Origin: Thiolapillus brandeum
Lineage (GTDB): Bacteria; Pseudomonadota; Gammaproteobacteria; Chromatiales; Chromatiaceae
Length of the DNA stretch: 64,000 nucleotides
Direction of reading: 5' to 3'
NCBI RefSeq assembly: GCF_000828615.1
Contig: NZ_AP012273.1
Location: 3,019,001 to 3,083,000, forward strand
Part shown: one piece after another, positions 44,285 through 53,380 of the stretch
How positions within the stretch are numbered: the first letter of the stretch is position 1
Layout: each line of letters opens with the position of its first letter
The notes under the pieces: generated by a model
What the model was told of the DNA's origin: nothing
Seen by the model: only the letters and a program-made list of their open reading frames with translations
The model's database searches: none
Position numbers and translations under genes: made by a program

Positions 44285-45294
44285 GGGTTCACCATCTGTT
44301 GCCGCAGTGCCGTCCAGACGATTTCCGGGGCAAGGCTCTGGTAGCAGGCCGGATTCACCGGTGCTGGCTCCTGGTAACTGCAATCCCGTTTCATGCAAGG
44401 CGCACAGGGCCAATCCACCGACAGGTTCTTCTGCCTGCGGCCCACGGCTCCCGTGAGACCCGGTGCCGTGGGGCCATACAGGGTAATCGCTGGCGTATTC
44501 AAGGCAGCGGCCAGATGGGCCAGGCCCGTATCCACACCCACGACGCCGGCGGCCTGTTGCAGGCATTGTTTCATCCCGGACAAGTTCATGCGCGGCAGTA
44601 GAACACCATGCCCGGCCCGAGCCATGATTTTCTCTGCACGCAGCCGTTCTTCAGGCGCATACCAGGGAAAAGCCACGTCGAAACCCTCCTGCCCCGCTGT
44701 TTGCGTCAACTCGACCCAATAGGCCAGGGGCCAGTGTTTGCTGGCCCAGGTGGTGCTGTGGAGAAAAACCAGCCCTCCGCTGCCTGCCGCATCATCACCG
44801 GTCAGCCCGAAATCCGGGGCTTCCCGGGGTTCGGGATAGCCCAGGGCCAGGGCAAACAGCCGACGGATTCTTTCTACGGCATGCAACTGGCGGGATACCG
44901 GGTATTTCCCGGCATAGAAAAAGCTGGCCAGGGGCTCGCGGACGGAGTGGCGGTCGTAGCCAGCCACGGGGCCATTCGCCCAGCGGGCCGGAAGAGCGCT
45001 TTTCAGCAGTCCCTGGGCATCGATCACCAAATCATAGGAGTGCTGCTGCAGCTGTTGTTTGAACCGGGAAAGCTCACCCTTTCTCCAGGCCTTGCGCCAG
45101 TTGCCGCGCCAACGGCGCAAGGCAATAGGCAGGATGGTGCTGACACCGGGATGCCATGCCGGCACCTCGGCAAAGGCTTCCTCCACCAACCAGTGAAACT
45201 CGATATCGGGCAACGCGCATCTGGCGTCACTGAGGGCGGGAAACGTGTGTATCAGGTCACCCAGGGAAGAGGTCTTGACTACCAGCACCCGCAT
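44281..45294 (-). CDS. waaC: LPS heptosyltransferase I, WaaC
   Basis: 337 residues from the ATG at 45,294, 4 bp after the cysC stop; a TTG at 45,309 would overlap it. Adds the first heptose to Kdo. GT9 features: VVKTSSLGDLIHTFPAL, VFLHSTTWASKHWPL, and the donor-binding GVDTGLAHLAAALNTPAITL. C-terminal CAPCMKRDC shows a Cys cluster seen in several family members. Confidence 0.95.
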   Translation of the reverse strand: MRVLVVKTSSLGDLIHTFPALSDARCALPDIEFHWLVEEAFAEVPAWHPGVSTILPIALRRWRGNWRKAWRKGELSRFKQQLQQHSYDLVIDAQGLLKSALPARWANGPVAGYDRHSVREPLASFFYAGKYPVSRQLHAVERIRRLFALALGYPEPREAPDFGLTGDDAAGSGGLVFLHSTTWASKHWPLAYWVELTQTAGQEGFDVAFPWYAPEERLRAEKIMARAGHGVLLPRMNLSGMKQCLQQAAGVVGVDTGLAHLAAALNTPAITLYGPTAPGLTGAVGRRQKNLSVDWPCAPCMKRDCSYQEPAPVNPACYQSLAPEIVWTALRQQMVNP

Positions 45295-45298
45295 GGGT

Positions 45299-45904
45299 TC
45301 ATCCGACAAGCTGCCTGTCCTGAAGATAATTCAACACCGTATCGATACTGTCCTCCAGGCGCTGTCTGTCGGTCCTGATGTGAATCTCTGCCGACTCGGG
45401 TTCTTCATAAGGTGATGAGATCCCCGTGTAATTGGGAATCAGGCCGGCACGGGCCTTGGCATACAGGCCCTTCACGTCCCGTTGTTCACAGGTTTCCAGG
45501 CTGCAGTCACAATAGACCTCGATGAACTCCCCTGGTTCGAACAGGGCGCGCACCATCTGCCGCTCGGCGCGGAAAGGGGAAATGAATGCTGTCATGGCAA
45601 TCACTCCGGCTTCGACAAACAGCTTGGTCATCTCACCGATGCGGCGGATATTCTCGCGCCTGTCCTCCTCACCAAAGCCCAGGTCACTGCACAGGCCATG
45701 ACGCACGTTGTCCCCATCGAAGACGAAAGTGCGGCAGTTCATCTGGTGCAAGCGCTCCTCCACGGCGTGAGCCAGGGTGGATTTTCCGGAGCCGGACAGG
45801 CCGGTGAACCAGAGCACAAAGCTGCGATGGCCGTTGAGCTGCTGGCGCCGTTCGCGGGTAACCGTGGCATGATGCCAGACCACATTGTCGGATTTTTCGT
45901 TCAC
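45299..45904 (-). CDS. cysC: Adenylylsulfate kinase (CysC)
   Basis: 201 residues. Phosphorylates APS to PAPS with ATP. P-loop [11 protein letters not shown]-type ([11 protein letters not shown], about 33-43), the [20 protein letters not shown] substrate region, and [15 protein letters not shown]. Normal length. Unusual position between waaF and waaC in the LPS-core operon, with no sat or cysDN genes beside it. The start is taken at 45,904; the neighbours are 14 bp and 4 bp away. Confidence 0.95.
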   Translation of the reverse strand: MNEKSDNVVWHHATVTRERRQQLNGHRSFVLWFTGLSGSGKSTLAHAVEERLHQMNCRTFVFDGDNVRHGLCSDLGFGEEDRRENIRRIGEMTKLFVEAGVIAMTAFISPFRAERQMVRALFEPGEFIEVYCDCSLETCEQRDVKGLYAKARAGLIPNYTGISSPYEEPESAEIHIRTDRQRLEDSIDTVLNYLQDRQLVG

Positions 45905-45918
45905 TTGATTCCTTCAGT

Positions 45919-46932
45919 TCATTTGCTGACGCGCCCCAAGGCGTCCTGCACGGTTTCCACCGGGATATTCTTCAGGCAACGCAGATGGCCCAGGGGGCAT
46001 TCCCGCTCGAAACAGGGGCTGCAATCCAGGCCCAGGCTGACGATTTCGTGCCGCCGGTTCAGGGGCGGGGTAAAACCCGGATCCGAGGAGCCATAAATCG
46101 CCACCAGGGGCCGCTCCAGAGCGGCTGCCACATGCATCAGCCCTGAATCATTGCTCACCACCGCATCCGACAGGGACAGCAGGTCCACCGCCTGGGCCAG
46201 AGAAGTGCGGCCTGCCAGATTGATGCAGGCGTCTCCGGCCAGTTGCGCGATATTGTCGCACACCGGGCGATCTTTATCCGAACCAAACAGCCAGACCTGG
46301 CCTCCATCGGCCAGGTAGTCACGGGCCAGGGCGCCATAGGCCTGTTCCGGCCAACGCTTTGCCGCCCCGTATTCCGCACCGGGACACAGGGCCAACAGCC
46401 GACCTTCGGCCGGTTTGGCCAGATTCAGCTCCTCCAGGGCAAGACTCACATCCTTTTCCTTTACCTGCAGGGCAGGAGCAGGTATGGCGGGCACGGCCCT
46501 CACCGGCCCATCCTCCGCCAGAGCCACAAAACGCTGTACGGTCATACTGAGCAGGGATTTGTCCAGATGGCGGATGTCATTGAGCAGGCCGTAGCGCAGC
46601 TCCCCTTTCCAGCCGGTGCGACGGGATATTCCTGCGGCCCATGGAACAATGGCCGATTTCCAGGAATTGGGCAGGAGAATGGCCTGGTCATAGCGCCCGC
46701 GCAGGGAACGCCCCAGGCGCCAGCGCCGTTTGAGATCCAGCCTGCCATGGCCCAGGGGCATTTCCAGGCCATCGCGAACTTCGGGCATGCGTTCGAGCAG
46801 GGGCAGGCTCCAGCCCGGGGCCAGCACATCGATAGCGGCGCCGGGATGACGTTCCTTCAGAACCTTGAACAGGCTCTGGGCCATGACCATGTCGCCCACC
46901 CAGGAGGGGCCGACAATCAGGATGGCCTTCAA
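45919..46932 (-). CDS. waaF: LPS heptosyltransferase II, WaaF
   Basis: 337 residues from a TTG at 46,932, which overlaps the stop of the zinc-ribbon gene (TTGA) and gives the expected N-terminus LKAILIVGPSWVGDMVMAQS. GT9 motifs: LCPGAEYGAAKRWPEQAYG and SNDSGLMHVAAALERPLVAI. C-terminal Cys pattern CSPCFERECPLGHLRCL. Adds heptose II to the inner core. Confidence 0.94.
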   Translation of the reverse strand: MKAILIVGPSWVGDMVMAQSLFKVLKERHPGAAIDVLAPGWSLPLLERMPEVRDGLEMPLGHGRLDLKRRWRLGRSLRGRYDQAILLPNSWKSAIVPWAAGISRRTGWKGELRYGLLNDIRHLDKSLLSMTVQRFVALAEDGPVRAVPAIPAPALQVKEKDVSLALEELNLAKPAEGRLLALCPGAEYGAAKRWPEQAYGALARDYLADGGQVWLFGSDKDRPVCDNIAQLAGDACINLAGRTSLAQAVDLLSLSDAVVSNDSGLMHVAAALERPLVAIYGSSDPGFTPPLNRRHEIVSLGLDCSPCFERECPLGHLRCLKNIPVETVQDALGRVSK

Positions 46933-47111
46933 TCCTGCAGGATGTAATGGGTGCTGCAATAGGGACACACGGCTTCGCCGGTCTTCTCCACAGGCAGATA
47001 GACCCGGGGATGCATATTCCACAGGCTGTCTTCCGGCAAGGGGCAGCTCAGGGGCAGTTGCGCCCGGCTTACCTTGACCACCCGTTGCTGTTGTTTTGCT
47101 GCTTCTGCCAT
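46929..47111 (-). CDS. Small zinc-finger protein (zf-CHCC type)
   Basis: 60 residues; ATG 47,111 has GGAG 7 bp upstream. The Cys/His set is SCPLPEDSLWNMHPRVYLPV then AVCPYCSTHYIL, matching the zf-CHCC family, whose members are related to the NDUFS6/complex I zinc subunit. Partner unknown. It sits between ilvE and waaF, a position the family often has in gammaproteobacteria (known context). Confidence 0.85.
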   Translation of the reverse strand: MAEAAKQQQRVVKVSRAQLPLSCPLPEDSLWNMHPRVYLPVEKTGEAVCPYCSTHYILQD

Positions 47112-47113
47112 GT

Positions 47114-48046
47114 TCAATCTCCGCTTACATAAGTCAGCCAGCCGTGATGCACCGGCGATCGGCCATGCACCACGTCGAAATATTTTTTCTGCAGGTGCTC
47201 GGTGACAGGGCCTCGGCTGCCACTGCCGATGCTGCGGTTGTCCACCTCCCGGATGGGGGTGACTTCTGCGGCAGAGCCTGTGAAGAAAGCTTCATCGGCG
47301 ATATATACTTCATCCCGGGTGATGCGCTTCTCCACAACCTTGATATCCGCTTCTGCGGCCAGCTGAATAATGGTGCGGCGGGTAATGCCGTCCAGGGCGG
47401 AGGTCAAATCCGGGGTATAGAGCACCCCATCACGGACAATGAAGATATTCTCTCCGGAACCTTCCATGACGAAACCCTGGGCATCCAGGAGCAGGGCCTC
47501 ATCGTAGCCGTTGTCCAGGGCTTCCTGCAGGGCCAGCATGGAATTGATGTAGTTGCCATTGGCCTTGGCCCGGCACATGGTGATGTTCACATGATGACGG
47601 GTGAATGAGGAGACGCGGATGCGGATACCTTTTTCCATGGCCTCCTCTCCCAGGTAGGCGCCCCACTCCCAGGCGGCCACCATGCCATGCACCCGCAGGT
47701 TGTCGGCGCGCAATCCCATACCCTCTGAACCATAGAAGCACATGGGACGCAGATAGGCAGAATCCAGATTGTTGTCGCGCACGGCAGCGACCTGGGCCTG
47801 GTTGATGGTGTCTTTGTCGAAAGGAATCTTCATGCCCAGAATATGGGCGGACTGAAACAGGCGGTCCGTATGATCCTGCAGACGGAAAATGGCCGGCCCC
47901 TTGTCGGTATGATAGGCACGCACACCTTCGAACACGCCCATGCCATAGTGCAGGGTATGGGTAAGCACATGCACTCTGGCATCACGCCAGGGAACCATCT
48001 CACCATCCATCCAGATCAGGCCATCACGATCTGCCATTGTCTGCAT
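47114..48046 (-). CDS. ilvE: Branched-chain amino acid aminotransferase, IlvE
   Basis: 310 residues. PLP-dependent fold type IV enzyme that aminates the keto acids of Leu, Ile and Val. Landmarks: HYGMGVFEGVRAY, MCRAKANGNYINSMLALQEA (the PLP Lys, K in RAKANG), EGSGENIFIVRDG and EAFFTGSAAEVTPI. Two possible starts (MQTMADRD). Precedes the zinc-finger and LPS genes, possibly cotranscribed with them. Confidence 0.97.
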   Translation of the reverse strand: MQTMADRDGLIWMDGEMVPWRDARVHVLTHTLHYGMGVFEGVRAYHTDKGPAIFRLQDHTDRLFQSAHILGMKIPFDKDTINQAQVAAVRDNNLDSAYLRPMCFYGSEGMGLRADNLRVHGMVAAWEWGAYLGEEAMEKGIRIRVSSFTRHHVNITMCRAKANGNYINSMLALQEALDNGYDEALLLDAQGFVMEGSGENIFIVRDGVLYTPDLTSALDGITRRTIIQLAAEADIKVVEKRITRDEVYIADEAFFTGSAAEVTPIREVDNRSIGSGSRGPVTEHLQKKYFDVVHGRSPVHHGWLTYVSGD

Positions 48047-48087
48047 TGCTTCAATCTCCAGTCATTGTTTGCCCGGCACCCGTTGAT

Positions 48088-50892
48088 TCAGGCCCCGAAG
48101 AACTGCTCCCAGGCTGCCATCACCTGCTGACGCTCGGCATCCATGCGGCCATCCTCTATCTGGCCCGGCTGTTCCTGCAGCGCCAGGTGATGGTAGGTAT
48201 CACGAAACCGCTGATAAGCCAGTACCAGGGCTTCTCCCACAGAAGGATCCATGACCCCGGTTTCCACCAGCGTCTCGAGCAAACGGGTATTGTCCGTCCA
48301 GGCCGTCAGCGCCGGGTATTTTCCAGCCCACTTCAGAACCGCATATTGAACCATAAACTCGATATCAGTGATACCACCTTTACCCTGCTTGAGATCAAAC
48401 ACGCCTTCCCTGCTGCGGTCCAGGCTGGTGCGCATTTTCTCACGCATGGCGGCAACCTCCTGGCGCAGTTTTTCCGCATCCCGGGGAAGGCGCAGCACCC
48501 GCTCCCGTACTGTTTCGATCTGTGCCCCAAGACGGGCTTCGCCTGCCACCGGCCGCGCCCGCACCAGGGCCTGATGTTCCCAGGTCCAGGCGGTGTTCAG
48601 CTGGTATTTCTCAAAACCACTCAAAGACGCCACCAGCAGGCCGGAATTGCCATTGGGGCGCAGGCGCATATCCACCTCATAGAGCACTCCGGACGGCGTT
48701 CGGGTGTTGATCAGGTGCACCATGCGCTGACCCAGGCGGGCATAAAAAACATCGTTGGGCACGGATTTCCTGCCATCAGTGACGGCATTGCCGGGATAGT
48801 CCCCATGCAGGAACACCAGATCCAGGTCAGAGCCGTAGCCCAGCTCCACCCCCCCCAGCTTGCCGTAACCCAGCACGCTGAAGCCCCGCCCGGAAACCCC
48901 ACCAGGCCGGCCATGACGCTGCACCAGGTAATTCCAGGCCAGCTCCAGTACCTGTTCCAACACCACCTCGGCGATTTCCGTGAGATAGTCGCTGACCACC
49001 ATGAGTTCAATAGCCCCGGTGATGTCTGCCGCCGCGGTGCGCAGGCGGTTGCCCGCGGCGAACTGGCGCAGACGCTCCATTTGCTGCTCCAGATCGTCGG
49101 GATCAATACGCCCCAGCAGGGTTTGCAGTTCCTGCTTCAGTTCTTCACGCCGCAGGGGCGCATACAGGCGCCGGGGATCCAGCAGCTCATCCAGCAGCAC
49201 CGGGTAGCGCACCAGCTGGCTGACCACCCAGCGGCTTTCACTGCCCAGGCGCACCAGTTGCTCCAGCACCTGTGGGTTCTCCAGCAGCAGATCCATGTAG
49301 GCAGTACGCTGGACGATGGCCTGCAGGAGTTCCAGCAGGCGCACCAGAGTCAGATCCGGGTTGGTCACCCGACTGATATGCTCCATGAGCATGGGCATGA
49401 GCCGGTCCAGCTTGTGCCGCGCCGCTTCCGACAACACCCGGCAGGCATGACTGCTACGAAAATCCTGCAACTGCTCCAGCACTTTTTCGGCCTGTTCGTA
49501 ACCGATGCCTTCCAGTAGCCTGGCAGCCTCGGCTTCATCTTCCGCCAGCCAGGCCTTTTCCAGGGGGTGGCACTGTGTTTCCGTATCCGCAAAAACCTGG
49601 CGGAAATACTCCTCCACGCGCCTGCGGTGTTCTTCCAGTACAGAATGGAAACCCTCCCAGTCGTCAAAATACATGCTCTGCGCCAGGCGCTGCCGGCCTG
49701 CATCGTCCTCCGGCAGCAGATGGGTCTGCTCATCCCTCCACGCCTGCAGACGGTTCTCCGCCAGGCGCAGGAAAGTATAGGCCCGGGTGAGCTCCCGGAC
49801 TTCCCTCTCACCCATGAGTCCTTTCTTCTGCAGCAATCCCAGCACCTTCAGAATGGGGCGCAGCTGCAAATCCCGGTCCCGGCCGCCATGCACCAGCTGG
49901 AAAGCCTGGCCAATGAATTCGATTTCCCGGATGCCCCCCTGGCCCAGCTTGATATTGGCGTCCATGCCACGCTTGTGCATTTCCGCCTGGATGCGGCGCT
50001 TCATATCACGGATGGCATCGATGGCGCCAAAGTCGATATAGCGCCGATAGACAAAAGGCCGCAGGATACCCAGCAGCTGATCCTGATAGACACTTTCACC
50101 CGTGATGGGCCTGGCCTTGATCATGGCGTAGCGCTCCCACTCCCGGGCCTGGGATGAGTAATAGGTTTCCATGGCCCCAAAACTCAGGGCCAGGGGACCC
50201 GCTTCACCAAACGGACGCAGGCGCATGTCCACGCGGAACACAAAACCATCCTCGGTCTGTGCACCCAGAGCCTTGATCAGGCTCCTGCCAAGGCGGGAGA
50301 AAAACTGTTCATTGCTCAGGGGACGGCGGCCATCGGTCTGGCCATGGGCGGGGAAGGTGAAAATGAGATCGATATCCGAAGACAGATTCAATTCCCGGGC
50401 GCCCAGCTTGCCCATACCCAACACCACCAGGCGCTGGGGTTCGCCCTCGGCATTGCGCGGCGTGCCATAGCGGCTGTTGGCCCAGATTGTGAGGTAATCA
50501 AGGGCCTGGCGGATGCACTGATCCGCCAGTTCGGAAAGATCCTCCAGGGTTTCTTCCAGAGGCGCCTTGCGGCTGATGTCCCGCCAGATGATGCGCAGCA
50601 TCTGGCGCTGGCGAAACTGGCGCAGACGCTGCAGCAGAGCAGCCTCTTCGGTCACTCCCTCGAGGATATCCCGGAGCTGCCCGGCCAGTTCTTCCGGCGC
50701 CAGGGCGCGCTCCAGCAAACCGCTGTCTGCCAGCTCCAAAAGCCAGTCCGGTTGCCTCAGACACAGCTGCGCGACGAAATCGCTGGCCTGCCAGACCTGC
50801 TTCAGCTCCCGGTGCATAGCCTCGTCAGGCAGCGCCTGTGCCTGGGGAAGCTCAAACCAGCGGGACAACAGCGCCTGCAAACGGTCCGTCAT
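48088..50892 (-). CDS. glnE: Glutamine synthetase adenylyltransferase/deadenylyltransferase, GlnE
   Basis: 934 residues, normal for the family. Adenylylates GlnA Tyr398 when nitrogen is abundant and removes AMP when it is scarce, under PII control. Two nucleotidyltransferase domains: the N-terminal one shows GMGKLGARELNLSSDIDLIF (about 165-185), the C-terminal one GYGKLGGVELGYGSDLDLVF (about 680-700), each with the GS-D-D metal motif, SSDIDL and GSDLDL. Helical PII-binding regions lie between and after. Not next to its target glnA (47 kb away). It lies 5 bp downstream of the DUF302 gene. Confidence 0.97.
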   Translation of the reverse strand: MTDRLQALLSRWFELPQAQALPDEAMHRELKQVWQASDFVAQLCLRQPDWLLELADSGLLERALAPEELAGQLRDILEGVTEEAALLQRLRQFRQRQMLRIIWRDISRKAPLEETLEDLSELADQCIRQALDYLTIWANSRYGTPRNAEGEPQRLVVLGMGKLGARELNLSSDIDLIFTFPAHGQTDGRRPLSNEQFFSRLGRSLIKALGAQTEDGFVFRVDMRLRPFGEAGPLALSFGAMETYYSSQAREWERYAMIKARPITGESVYQDQLLGILRPFVYRRYIDFGAIDAIRDMKRRIQAEMHKRGMDANIKLGQGGIREIEFIGQAFQLVHGGRDRDLQLRPILKVLGLLQKKGLMGEREVRELTRAYTFLRLAENRLQAWRDEQTHLLPEDDAGRQRLAQSMYFDDWEGFHSVLEEHRRRVEEYFRQVFADTETQCHPLEKAWLAEDEAEAARLLEGIGYEQAEKVLEQLQDFRSSHACRVLSEAARHKLDRLMPMLMEHISRVTNPDLTLVRLLELLQAIVQRTAYMDLLLENPQVLEQLVRLGSESRWVVSQLVRYPVLLDELLDPRRLYAPLRREELKQELQTLLGRIDPDDLEQQMERLRQFAAGNRLRTAAADITGAIELMVVSDYLTEIAEVVLEQVLELAWNYLVQRHGRPGGVSGRGFSVLGYGKLGGVELGYGSDLDLVFLHGDYPGNAVTDGRKSVPNDVFYARLGQRMVHLINTRTPSGVLYEVDMRLRPNGNSGLLVASLSGFEKYQLNTAWTWEHQALVRARPVAGEARLGAQIETVRERVLRLPRDAEKLRQEVAAMREKMRTSLDRSREGVFDLKQGKGGITDIEFMVQYAVLKWAGKYPALTAWTDNTRLLETLVETGVMDPSVGEALVLAYQRFRDTYHHLALQEQPGQIEDGRMDAERQQVMAAWEQFFGA

Positions 50893-50897
50893 GGCGA

Positions 50898-51350
50898 TCA
50901 GTCAGAACCAGCGCCCCTGGTGGCAAGCTTGCGCAAGGCCCCGGTCATCTTCTCCACCAGCTTGCCCTTGTCAGCAATGCCGTGCCGGGCGGTGATCCAT
51001 GCAGGATCATTCCAGCCGATATTGACCTTGCCCGCGGGATCTTCCCAGACCAGGAATTTCATGGGCAGATCGATGGCCACGCTGGGTTGGCTCTGCATGA
51101 GCAGAGAGCCGGCCTTGGGCTTGCCGAAGATGAGCAGCTCCACAGGCTTGAGGTCGATACCCACCCCCTGGGCCGCCTTGCCATGATTAACCCGGGCAAT
51201 GACCTTGAAGCCCGCGCCGGTAACGATCTTCTCCAGACGATCCACAGTAGTAGCCACATCATGGCTGCTGGCAATCACATTCATGCCATCAGCAGCCAGC
51301 AACGGCAGGGCCAGCAACGACAATGCCAGGGCAAATACAATCTTCTTCAT
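50898..51350 (-). CDS. Secreted DUF302 protein
   Basis: 150 residues, signal peptide MKKIVFALALSLLALPLLAA. The mature part carries the DUF302 pattern: SSHDVATTVDRLEKIVTGAG, FKVIARVNHGKAA, LLIFGKPKAGSLLMQSQPSV and KFLVWEDPAGKVNIGWNDP. Function of the family is not settled; members occur near redox and sulfur genes. It runs 5 bp before glnE and 16 bp after the thioredoxin-fold gene. Confidence 0.9.
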   Translation of the reverse strand: MKKIVFALALSLLALPLLAADGMNVIASSHDVATTVDRLEKIVTGAGFKVIARVNHGKAAQGVGIDLKPVELLIFGKPKAGSLLMQSQPSVAIDLPMKFLVWEDPAGKVNIGWNDPAWITARHGIADKGKLVEKMTGALRKLATRGAGSD

Positions 51351-51366
51351 AGGTTCTTTCCTCCTG

Positions 51367-52893
51367 TCAGGATGCTTTCATGATGGATTCACAACGTCCC
51401 ATCACCTCTTTGCCAAAGGGCAGGCAGGTATTGATGAATGCCCGCTTGATCTCGATGAGTTCCGAAGGACTGGATACCTGCCCCCAGGCATTGAGCGCCT
51501 TGAACACACGCTCAAGGGCCCTCCTGCTACGACCGTGAAAAGGGGTCTTCTGTTTCCCCAGTTCAGCAAACAATGCCTTGCTTACGGCAATGATACGCTG
51601 ATCGTCCCCCGGCGTAGTCTCGGTCAACTGGCGTATGTAATAGGAACCCCATTGGATACGCGTGGCCGCTCCCGTGGATTTCTCCCAGGCCCGGGCGTAC
51701 CAGGTCAGGGCTTCGCTTTCATCCCCCGATTCCTCCGCAAGATCCGCCAGCACCAGCATCCAGTACTGGTTGTTGCTGCCCGCCTGCATTTCCTCGTTGA
51801 TGAGCTTTTCCGCCTGGTTCAACTGCCCGGAATCCTTGAGAACCTCATAAGCGGCATGGGCTACGGCGATCCTCTCGTGACCCATAGTGGCCTGGCTGCG
51901 CGCTTTTTGCACAGCACTGCGAATCTCGTTTTTCATGGTTTCCGGGATGGGCTGCCCCGCCATCTTCAGCCACTTCAGGCGGCCGTCATATACCAGCAGG
52001 GTTCGCGCAGCATCCAGATCCCGGTCATCCTGTAACCGGGACAGGGACTTATCCCAGGAATGCATGAGTCCCTGGCGCGCGGCGCTGCCTGGCCCGGTAA
52101 TCCTCGGCACCAGGGTATCCAGCCCATAGATAATAAAAGAAAAGTTGTCCTGTATGGCATCCTTGCTGGTCAGGATCTTCTGCAGGCGCTCCACGGCATC
52201 CTTCTTTTCACTGGCAGAAGGCGGCTCCTGGCGAGTCGCCAAGGCAGAAAGATACTGGGCATCGAGGCGCGCTTTCTCCCGGGGCATGGACTCGGGGACC
52301 AGTGCTGCAAGGGTTTTGAGCACCTGAGTAAGCTCCCGTTTCCCCAGGGCCTTGCCGCCATCCTGGCTCCAGGAATACCAGGCCAGCAAATGAAGCTCCT
52401 GAGGGCTTGGTGCTTTGCCCTGGTCGAGAACCTGGTTCAACAGCCGGGACACGGGTTTGACCCTGGCCAGAGCCAGATCCAGCACTTCCGGATAGCGTTC
52501 CATGCGCATCCCCCCCGGCAGACGGGTGATCTCCTCAGCTTCCGGCGTGAACAGAATCAGAGTGGGATATCCCAGCACCCCGAATTGCTCTCCGCGCTTC
52601 TGCGCCGCTTCGGTATCACCATCCAGATACACGGGGATGAACAGGCGGGTTTTGCGAATGAAAGCAGGATTCTTGAACAGGGTGGCCTTCAACTGATTGC
52701 AGGGAGGACACCAGACCGCACCCCAATAGAGAAACACCGGTTTGTTCTGGCGTCTGGCTTCAGCAAAGGCCTCATCGACACTGCCGGAAAACCATCGGAT
52801 ACCATCCTCACCGGTTTTCGGTGTAGCAGCGGAAGCAGCAGCTACCATCAACAGCAAGCCACTCAACAGCAGCGCTCGACCCATTGGGTTCAT
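51367..52893 (-). CDS. Secreted thioredoxin-fold protein with long helical C-terminus
   Basis: 508 residues. Signal peptide at about 1-22 (LLLSGLLLMVAAASA-A). The thioredoxin domain (about 35-150) has FLYWGAVWCPPCNQLKATLF, with active site CPPC, and the cis-Pro region GVLGYPTLILF. The remaining ~350 residues are helical, TPR-like in places (YWMLVLADLAEESGDESEAL). A C-terminal Cys pair is TCLPFGKEVMGRCES. Likely a periplasmic disulfide reductase or chaperone for exported proteins, possibly apocytochromes; that target is inference. First gene of the run that continues with DUF302 and glnE. Confidence 0.85.
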   Translation of the reverse strand: MNPMGRALLLSGLLLMVAAASAATPKTGEDGIRWFSGSVDEAFAEARRQNKPVFLYWGAVWCPPCNQLKATLFKNPAFIRKTRLFIPVYLDGDTEAAQKRGEQFGVLGYPTLILFTPEAEEITRLPGGMRMERYPEVLDLALARVKPVSRLLNQVLDQGKAPSPQELHLLAWYSWSQDGGKALGKRELTQVLKTLAALVPESMPREKARLDAQYLSALATRQEPPSASEKKDAVERLQKILTSKDAIQDNFSFIIYGLDTLVPRITGPGSAARQGLMHSWDKSLSRLQDDRDLDAARTLLVYDGRLKWLKMAGQPIPETMKNEIRSAVQKARSQATMGHERIAVAHAAYEVLKDSGQLNQAEKLINEEMQAGSNNQYWMLVLADLAEESGDESEALTWYARAWEKSTGAATRIQWGSYYIRQLTETTPGDDQRIIAVSKALFAELGKQKTPFHGRSRRALERVFKALNAWGQVSSPSELIEIKRAFINTCLPFGKEVMGRCESIMKAS

Positions 52894-53380
52894 GACAGAC
52901 TCACATTACAGACAGAAGGAGCCCAATGGTACTCCGGTCTGATGGGGAAAAACATTGGCATAACCCCCTATCCCGGGAACAAGAGGCAAGAAATCCCGGC
53001 TTTCAGCAGAACAGACATGGCCCATTCGGGTATTGAGCCTACCCAATATACGCCCACTTTCTCATCCTTGAAGTAGTATATGGCTTCTATACCATGTTAA
53101 ATCGTCGCTGAATCCCGGGGTTCAGAAAGTGTACCCTGTGCAAAATCCTTATATTTGGGGAAGCTCCGATTAAGTTTGGACGAAGCAGATAGTGAATCAA
53201 AAGGATAGATTCAAGGTGCAAATCGCACGTAATAGTGGACTATTGCGAAGATTGGCAACGCAGAAGCCGGGAGTTCACGACTTAATCAGAGCTTCCCCAA
53301 AAATGTAGCGATAAATAAAAAATGCCGCTAAAAGCTCATGTCGACAAACCGATCTTAACGCCAAAAGGACTAGAACCCGC
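52894..53380. other. Divergent intergenic region with a MITE-like element
   Basis: 487 bp between the leftward thioredoxin-fold gene and the rightward hybrid kinase. The stretch 53,155-53,300 is a MITE-like element described separately. The left 260 bp show no gene or strong site; a stretch at 53,040-53,100 is AT-rich and could hold promoters. Confidence 0.4.
53155..53300. mobile_element. MITE-like palindromic element (family D)
   Basis: 146-bp segment with a 21-bp terminal inverted repeat: TTGGGGAAGCTCCGATTAAG at the left and its reverse complement at 53,280-53,300, with one mismatch over 21 bp. No ORF or clear target-site duplication. The end sequence GGGGAAGCTCYGATT is partly similar to GGGAGCCTCTGATT of the family C element at 39,139. 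Confidence 0.75.
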
